Positions 8,169-12,788 of a stretch of 12,788 nt of DNA are shown here, piece after piece. The notes under the pieces were generated by a model, which was given only the letters and a program-made list of their open reading frames with translations, made no database searches and was not told the origin of the DNA. The stretch lies in assembly GCA_947630315.1 (NCBI GenBank), contig CANRHA010000026.1:1-12788 (forward strand), in the 5' to 3' direction. Position numbers and translations under genes: made by a program. Numbering within the stretch: the stretch's first letter is position 1; each line of letters begins with the position of its first letter. The stretch is from an uncultured Clostridia bacterium (lineage in GTDB: Bacteria; Bacillota; Clostridia; Oscillospirales; Ruminococcaceae).

Positions 8169-11100
8169 ATGGAAGATCTGACAAAGCAAAACGGCAATAC
8201 GGCTCAGGTGCCGCGCTACGATTCGCTGGTAAAAGGGTATATGAGCGCTTTGAAGGTAGTGGACGACGTTGTCCTCAAAAACTACATTTCCGAGCTTACC
8301 CGAATGAAAATAGTGCCACTTGACCGTTCGGTTTTGGAAACCAATCAGGACAACAACGTCTGCTTTTTCAAAATCACCGAAATGGTGTATGAAAAGGACG
8401 AATTTGCGCCCTATAAATTTGCAAGCGTGTTTAATATTCTTTCGATGGCCGAAAGCACCATATTCATCATAATAGACAGCGACGGAACCAAGACCGATTT
8501 CTATATGGGCGTTCGCTCGCCCGAGGGAAGCCCCTATTCTGCGGGAAAGATGTCGAATATTGTCGAAAGCGCCATGAAAGCGTATTTTCCCGGAATGAAA
8601 ACGCCGGAAAAGCAGTATGACACAGAGGAAATGAAAAGAATAGTTTCGGGCATCAAGGAGAAAAACATTTCCGCCGTATCCTGCGTTGCAAATTATAAGG
8701 ATATGAACGGCGCGACGAATCAGAACTTTACGCAGGGTCTTGAAAAGCTCGTGCTCTCAATGCAGCATGAAAAATATACGGGTATAATTATTGCAAACGG
8801 CACCACCCGGGCGCAGCTTCAGGAGCTGAGGCGGGGCTACGAGACTATCTATACTCAGCTCTCCGCGCTTGCGGCGACTCAGGTAAGCTACACCAACAAC
8901 AACTCCTTCAACTTTGCGCTGTCTGAATCGAGCGGCAGCAGCACCTCCACAACGCGTCAGGAAAACTGGACGGAAAGCGCCCAGCACTCCGAACAGAGCG
9001 GCGTTTCTGTCCAACACAGCGAATCAAAGGAAAACACAGCCGGAAGGATAGTCGGCGGGGTATCGGCGGCGGTGTCAGCCATAAGTCTTGCCCTTGCCCC
9101 CGCTACGGGCGGCGCAAGCCTTGTTGCCGGCGGGGTTATAAACGGCGGCCTCGGAATGCTGAAATCTGCCGTGACGGTCACATCATCCGATTCGACCACA
9201 GCCAGCCGATCCGTGACCGACGGCTATACCGCCTCCCACGGCGGAAGCGTCGGCTCCACCGAAAGCGTAAATCACGGTACATCCAAAACCGAGGGCTATA
9301 CGAACGGGATAAGCGAAGGCATGAGCTTGACCATGCACGACAAATCGATCGAGTCTACCCTTGAACGCATCGACAGGCAGCTGAAGCGGATAGATGAATT
9401 TGAAAGCCTCGGCATGTACGAGTGCGCGGCGTATTTTTTATCCGACGACAGCTCGGCGGAGGTTGCGGCCTCTACCTACAAGGCGCTGATGAGGGGAGAA
9501 AACTCGGGCGTTGAAGTTGCCGCCATAAATTCATGGGGTCAGGACAGGGCGGAAGACGCCGCTCTGATAGCTCAATATGTAAAAAACTTTATACACCCCG
9601 TATTCAGATACGACGGCCCCGTCGGGAGCATCGAGGTCACGCCCTGTTCGCTTGTAAGCGGCAACGAGCTTTCGATACATATGGGGCTGCCGAGAAAATC
9701 CGTATGCGGGCTGCCGGTAATAGAACACGCCAACTTCGGCAGCGAGGTGGTAACATATGACAGCAGCAAGCCCCCGATAGGCATAAACCTCGGAAAAATA
9801 TTCAACATGGGCAGTCAGAGCGAAAACAACGTGCAGCTTTCGCTCAACAGCCTCACCATGCACACGTTCATAACCGGCTCGACCGGTTCGGGCAAAAGCA
9901 ATACCGTTTATGAGATCATACGCCAGCTTGACAACTTCGGGATAAACTATCTCATAATCGAACCCGCCAAGGGCGAATATAAAAACGTATTCGGCCATGA
10001 CCCGAGCGTATGCGTTTACGGAACGAATCCCGATCACACCGAGCTTTTGCGCATAAATCCTTTCAGATTCCCTAAGGGAATACATATCCTTGAACACATA
10101 GACCGCCTCGTTGAAATATTCAACGTTTGCTGGCCGATGTACGCGGCCATGCCCGCCGTATTGAAAAGCGCCGTTGAGCAGGCTTATACGGACAGCGGCT
10201 GGGATCTGACGCGCTCGGTAAACAGATATGCGGAAAATCTGTTTCCGTCCTTTGAAGACGTGACGGGAAATATAAAAACCGTCATCGACGCGAGCGAATA
10301 TGACAGCGAAAACAAAGGGGCGTACAAAGGTTCGCTTCTTACGCGCCTGAAATCGCTGACAAACGGAATATACGGAACGATATTCACCGGCGACGACGTT
10401 GACGACGCCGATCTTTTCGACAAAAAGGTTATTGTTGATCTTAGCCGCGTGGGGTCTGCGGAGACAAAATCGCTGATAATGGGAATGCTCGTCCTTAAGC
10501 TTCAGGAGCACCGCATGGCCAACGCGGGAGATATGAACGAAAAGCTTGATCATGTTACAGTTCTTGAAGAAGCCCATAATTTGCTGAAGCGCACCTCTGA
10601 TGAGCAGTCCTCGGAAGTCGGAAATCTTCGCGGCAAAAGCGTTGAAATGCTCACAAACGCAATAGCGGAGATGAGAACATACGGCGAGGGATTCATAATT
10701 GCAGATCAGGCCCCGGGGCTGTTGGATCGGGCCGTTATACGAAACACGAACACCAAGATAATTATGAGGCTTCCCGACCACAGCGACTGCGAACTTGCGG
10801 GGCGTTCCGCTAATCTGAGTAACGATCAGATCGACGAGATATCAAAGCTCCCCTGCGGCGTTGCCGCCGTATATCAGAACGATTGGGTGCAGCCCGTGCT
10901 GTGCAGGATACGAAAATATAACCGCCCGACCGAGCGTTACAGCTATTCGCCCTCGGACAAGGCCGAGCTTGAAGACTCAAAAAGCAGCGCCTCCGATTCG
11001 CTGCTGAAATGCATTATGGGCAAGGAGATTTTCGGCGCGGGCAACCGGACGGAAATACGGCGCTTAGAGGATAAAATCCTCCGCTCTAAGCTTGATACGG

Positions 11101-11414
11101 CGGTAAAGAAGGACTTTATCGAGTATATTTCGGCAAGCGACGAGGACGCGATATCTTCTCTGAGGCGCCTGGTTTACCGCTTCCTTTCCGCAGAAAAAGC
11201 TATTGAAGCCGCGGCCGAATGCAGCGACATCGCCGATTGGACCCGCACCGTTGTTAAAAATCTTGACCCGCCGGTAGGGGAATATTCGGATAAGCAGATC
11301 GACCTTGTTCTGGCGCTGATTTTATATGAAAAATCTTTGAGAGATTCGGAGTATAACGGCGTTTTCTGCCGCTTCACGGAAATATTTAAATCGAAAGGAG
11401 GCGTGCTGCGATGA
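8169..11414 (+). CDS. HerA/FtsK-class ATPase with Ser-rich, glycine-zipper membrane-like insert
   Basis: 1081 residues from ATG 8169. TAAGGAG at 8154-8160 gives an 8-nt spacer, so a GTG at 8160 is less likely. Residues 1-250 form an unassigned alpha/beta domain. Residues about 255-290 and 337-390 are Ser/Thr/Gly-rich with many SxS patterns. Between them, 291-335 is a glycine/alanine-rich hydrophobic segment (AGRIVGGVSAAVSAISLALA onward) that could insert in a membrane. A helix (about 393-430) leads to the ATPase. Motifs in order: Walker A GSTGSGKSN 570-578, a IIEPAKGEYKN motif after it, Walker B VTVLEEAH 796-803, ADQAPG 845-850, and a candidate arginine finger R867 in MRLPDH. Residues about 930-1081 are a helical tail. 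HerA-type enzymes are hexameric pumps for DNA or protein. Here no NurA or SIR2 partner is adjacent. It is ATGA-coupled to the nuclease gene downstream. Confidence 0.87.
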   Translation: MEDLTKQNGNTAQVPRYDSLVKGYMSALKVVDDVVLKNYISELTRMKIVPLDRSVLETNQDNNVCFFKITEMVYEKDEFAPYKFASVFNILSMAESTIFIIIDSDGTKTDFYMGVRSPEGSPYSAGKMSNIVESAMKAYFPGMKTPEKQYDTEEMKRIVSGIKEKNISAVSCVANYKDMNGATNQNFTQGLEKLVLSMQHEKYTGIIIANGTTRAQLQELRRGYETIYTQLSALAATQVSYTNNNSFNFALSESSGSSTSTTRQENWTESAQHSEQSGVSVQHSESKENTAGRIVGGVSAAVSAISLALAPATGGASLVAGGVINGGLGMLKSAVTVTSSDSTTASRSVTDGYTASHGGSVGSTESVNHGTSKTEGYTNGISEGMSLTMHDKSIESTLERIDRQLKRIDEFESLGMYECAAYFLSDDSSAEVAASTYKALMRGENSGVEVAAINSWGQDRAEDAALIAQYVKNFIHPVFRYDGPVGSIEVTPCSLVSGNELSIHMGLPRKSVCGLPVIEHANFGSEVVTYDSSKPPIGINLGKIFNMGSQSENNVQLSLNSLTMHTFITGSTGSGKSNTVYEIIRQLDNFGINYLIIEPAKGEYKNVFGHDPSVCVYGTNPDHTELLRINPFRFPKGIHILEHIDRLVEIFNVCWPMYAAMPAVLKSAVEQAYTDSGWDLTRSVNRYAENLFPSFEDVTGNIKTVIDASEYDSENKGAYKGSLLTRLKSLTNGIYGTIFTGDDVDDADLFDKKVIVDLSRVGSAETKSLIMGMLVLKLQEHRMANAGDMNEKLDHVTVLEEAHNLLKRTSDEQSSEVGNLRGKSVEMLTNAIAEMRTYGEGFIIADQAPGLLDRAVIRNTNTKIIMRLPDHSDCELAGRSANLSNDQIDEISKLPCGVAAVYQNDWVQPVLCRIRKYNRPTERYSYSPSDKAELEDSKSSASDSLLKCIMGKEIFGAGNRTEIRRLEDKILRSKLDTAVKKDFIEYISASDEDAISSLRRLVYRFLSAEKAIEAAAECSDIADWTRTVVKNLDPPVGEYSDKQIDLVLALILYEKSLRDSEYNGVFCRFTEIFKSKGGVLR
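11395..11414 (+). promoter_or_regulatory. ribosome binding site and ATGA start/stop overlap for translational coupling
   Basis: AAAGGAGG near 11395-11402 lies about 8 nt before the ATG at 11411. That ATG shares the bases ATGA with the ATPase stop codon TGA at 11412-11414. Ribosomes finishing the ATPase can restart directly on the nuclease gene. Confidence 0.7.
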
Positions 11415-12112
11415 ACGCGGAGGTTTTCAGGCAGCTTGAAATGCCGAAAGAGATCGATGCGAAAAACCCCGAAAAATACGGCTTTACGGAAATAAAACCC
11501 AAAGAAAAAATGAGCGCGTCGGACGCCCGCTCCTACTTTGACGGCATGTTCAAAGAAATGCAGCTCAAAGAAAAGGACTATTATACTTCATATGAGGACA
11601 GGCTCGGCCATACGCCTAAGGAGGACTCCGAACTTGGAACCTGGGAAGGGGAACGCGGCGAATCCGAATTTATTCCTAACCCGGAAAACGAAGCGGGGGC
11701 CGCCGCGGCAGATGAACTCTCGAAGTACGGAATGGACGGGGTCAGATATGAATCTGCCGAGCCGGATTTTTCCGAGTGCTGTGAAGCCGAGGTGAAAATC
11801 GACAGAATGACCGAAAACCGTGAAAACTATGTGGATGAAAACGGAGAATATCAGCAGGGGAATTTTGCCCAGGCCGACGCAAAGTGCGCCGAACAGTGGA
11901 ACGCCGAAAAACGCGACGGCAGAGAGGATTGGACGGCCGCCGAAGTAAGAGATTGGCGGCGGGAAAATCAGTATTCCTGGCATGAGTGCTGCGATACTTC
12001 CACCATGCAGCTTGTATCAAGAGATATACATAGCGTATTTAAGCATTCCGGCGGCGTAGCCGAGTGCAAAATCCGCGATAATTCAAATGTCGGAGGTGAG
12101 TTTGATGAATAA
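11411..12112 (+). CDS. HNH/EndoVII-superfamily toxin-type nuclease (WHE variant)
   Basis: 233 residues. The C-terminal part matches, from memory of the family, the HNH/EndoVII nuclease domains found at the tips of polymorphic toxins. These are close to the WHH group, but here the motif reads YSWHEC at 188-193, with Glu in place of the second His. TMQLVSRDIH follows at 198-207 and HSGG at 212-215. H191, H207 and H212 are the likely metal and catalytic residues. The upstream parts YEDRLGHTP, GTWEGERGESEFIPN and DFSECCEAEVKID also fit the extended toxin domain, which then spans about 58-220. Only residues 1-57 remain as a non-catalytic lead, which is acidic and helical. There is no signal peptide, LXG, PAAR or RHS region. 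The likely action is DNA cleavage in a target cell or, if triggered, in its own cell. Coupling to the ATPase gene and a likely immunity gene support this. Confidence 0.78.
   Translation: MNAEVFRQLEMPKEIDAKNPEKYGFTEIKPKEKMSASDARSYFDGMFKEMQLKEKDYYTSYEDRLGHTPKEDSELGTWEGERGESEFIPNPENEAGAAAADELSKYGMDGVRYESAEPDFSECCEAEVKIDRMTENRENYVDENGEYQQGNFAQADAKCAEQWNAEKRDGREDWTAAEVRDWRRENQYSWHECCDTSTMQLVSRDIHSVFKHSGGVAECKIRDNSNVGGEFDE
12092..12098 (+). promoter_or_regulatory. ribosome binding site deciding the immunity gene start
   Basis: GGAGGTG lies 6 nt before the ATG at 12105 and too close to serve the alternative ATG at 12087. The site is inside the end of the nuclease gene. Confidence 0.65.
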
Positions 12113-12476
12113 GTGTGTTCTTACAATATGGGGCCGTGAATTTGAGCTGAATATTGTTTATGAGCGATATCCCGGAGAGGACCTGCTTGACGGCCAAAGG
12201 ATCGGGGTGGAATTGCTTAAAACTACCGATATAGTCGACACCGCGTTAGACAGCGTCAAAGAGTATGTAATAAAAACCTCAGGCGGGCAGGTCGCCGCTC
12301 CGATAGAAAACATATTTAAGTATGTTATGCCCAAAAGCATTTTTGTGCCCCACAGCAAAAAAGCCATGAGAGCGGCTATTATGTGCAACTATAAGTTCGA
12401 CGCAGAGCACGGAATTGCGGTCGTTTTTGAGGACGGAATGTTCAAACAGGTCGGCGCGCAAGACGTAGTTCTGTAA
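12105..12476 (+). CDS. probable immunity protein for the adjacent nuclease
   Basis: 123 residues, no signal peptide or membrane helix. The start overlaps the nuclease stop by 8 bases, as is usual for toxin/immunity pairs. The sequence begins with a strand-rich segment (MNKCVLTIWGREFELNIVYE), has a helical middle, and ends with a segment MCNYKFDAEHGIAVVF at 93-108, then VGAQDVVL at the C-terminus. The EHG.A..F...F..VG.QD pattern resembles small proteins of the DUF6985 type that sit beside polymorphic toxins. That family name is from memory and uncertain. The role as inhibitor of the HNH nuclease is inferred from position, size and order. It is the last gene of the operon, followed by a terminator about 75 nt later. 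Confidence 0.68.
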   Translation: MNKCVLTIWGREFELNIVYERYPGEDLLDGQRIGVELLKTTDIVDTALDSVKEYVIKTSGGQVAAPIENIFKYVMPKSIFVPHSKKAMRAAIMCNYKFDAEHGIAVVFEDGMFKQVGAQDVVL

Positions 12477-12540
12477 GAGGAAAATTTGAAAAGAGATGGT
12501 GAGGGGCGTTATTGCAAGGTCTGAGAGCCTCAGCCCCAAA

Positions 12541-12584
12541 AGCGAAAGCACAGTCGGCGGGTACAACTGCCGGCTGCGTTTTTG
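12541..12584 (+). terminator. rho-independent terminator of the seven-gene operon
   Basis: An 8-bp stem (CAGTCGGC 12551-12558 with GCCGGCTG 12569-12576, one G-T wobble) closes a 10-nt loop. It is followed closely by TTTTT at 12579-12583. A-rich bases upstream can pair with the T-tract to lengthen the stem. It lies 74 nt after the last stop codon. Confidence 0.75.
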
Positions 12585-12734
12585 TGATGTGGTAAAGCGG
12601 CGAGGGGATAGGGGGATTTGATGGAGCGGTGATGTGAACTTGATGGGGGTGCTGCTTCTAAGGTGGGCTGGCTGCTGGATTGCCGCTTTGACATGGAGAA
12701 CGCTGCGTCTTTCGGGGGGTTCTGCGTGGCCGGT

Positions 12735-12788
12735 GCCCCGGGCGAAGCCCCGGCGGCCGGAGGCCGCCGCAGCGCGCCTGCGGCGCGC
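12735..12788. repeat. cluster of three GC-rich inverted repeats
   Basis: Three hairpins stand side by side. The first is GGGC-GAA-GCCC (about 12740-12750, extendable with a bulge). The second is CGGCGGCC-GGA-GGCCGCCG at 12751-12769, a perfect 8-bp stem. The third is GCGCGCC-TGC-GGCGCGC at 12772-12788, a perfect 7-bp stem. The run is cut by the window end. The form recalls REP-like intergenic repeats of gut Clostridia. Confidence 0.65.

Larger units (their letters stand above)
12477..12788. other. non-coding stretch after the operon
   Basis: These 312 bases contain no convincing gene. They hold a small perfect hairpin (CTGAG-AGC-CTCAG at 12521-12533, with GGGG/CCCC able to extend it at 12503-12506 and 12534-12537). 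Next comes the operon terminator, then a segment at about 12590-12720 poor in C and rich in G runs. A block of GC-rich inverted repeats reaches the window edge. Confidence 0.6.

Noticed and set aside
9531..10781. Long minus-strand open frame of 416 codons inside the ATPase gene
   Set aside because: It lies antisense to the best-conserved ATPase motifs (Walker A and B), reads as a mirror of the biased codon use there, and has no recognisable domain.
8169..11414. HerA paired with NurA, SIR2 or DUF4297 as in known anti-phage systems
   Set aside because: None of the neighbouring proteins shows motifs of those partners. The adjacent nuclease is of HNH/EndoVII toxin type.
12087..12104. Earlier ATG at 12087 for the immunity gene
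   Set aside because: GGAGGTG lies downstream of it and is spaced properly only for the ATG at 12105.
12604..12719. G-quadruplex from the G runs
   Set aside because: The runs are too far apart (tens of bases) for a standard quadruplex.
12643..12788. Frame open from ATG 12643 to the window end, rich in Arg/Pro/Ala
   Set aside because: No good ribosome binding site, and most of its length is translation of the GC-rich hairpin repeats. Such frames are typical artefacts.
1..12788. CRISPR array, tRNA or rRNA genes, insertion sequences, integrase or att sites
   Set aside because: No regularly spaced direct repeats, cloverleaf-like sequence, transposase or integrase frame was seen on either strand.

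Overview
The window looks like chromosomal DNA from an anaerobic, fairly GC-rich Clostridia-type Firmicute, possibly a gut Oscillospirales or relative. The evidence is indirect: strong AGGAGG-type ribosome binding sites, the pairing of a DUF1538 membrane protein with a tandem PII-like protein, a host-glycan-type GH98 enzyme, and GC-rich palindromic repeats at the right edge. All genes are on the + strand.

Left part (1-3332). This holds the 3' end of a DUF1538 membrane protein, a tandem PII-like regulator, and a secreted GH98 glycosidase tethered to the membrane by a C-terminal helix. The first two are a common pairing. The third follows after 23 nt and may be read from the same transcript. 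A 99-base gap with a strong hairpin separates this block from the next.

Central and right part (3432-12476). This is a tightly packed seven-gene operon with gaps of 12 nt or less, or short overlaps. In order it encodes a short dynamin-like GTPase without a stalk, a long dynamin-like GTPase with a helical C-terminal half, two small paralogous proteins of unknown function (one soluble, one with a C-terminal membrane hairpin), and a HerA/FtsK-class ATPase. The ATPase has a glycine-rich membrane-like segment flanked by Ser/Thr-rich stretches. The operon then encodes an HNH/EndoVII-type nuclease of the kind found at the C-termini of polymorphic toxins, and a small acidic protein that is the likely immunity partner. 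The nuclease start overlaps the ATPase stop (ATGA), and the immunity start overlaps the nuclease stop, so toxin production is coupled to the ATPase. A rho-independent terminator follows.

Interpretation (inference). The dynamin pair could remodel or sense membranes, the HerA-like ATPase could be a membrane-anchored motor, and the nuclease/immunity pair would be its cargo or its weapon. This fits either an undescribed toxin-delivery machine or an abortive-infection type defence system. I do not recognise it as a named system, although its individual parts belong to known superfamilies.

Right edge (12477-12788). No gene is supported here. The stretch carries the terminator, a G-skewed segment and a run of three consecutive GC-rich hairpins cut by the window end.
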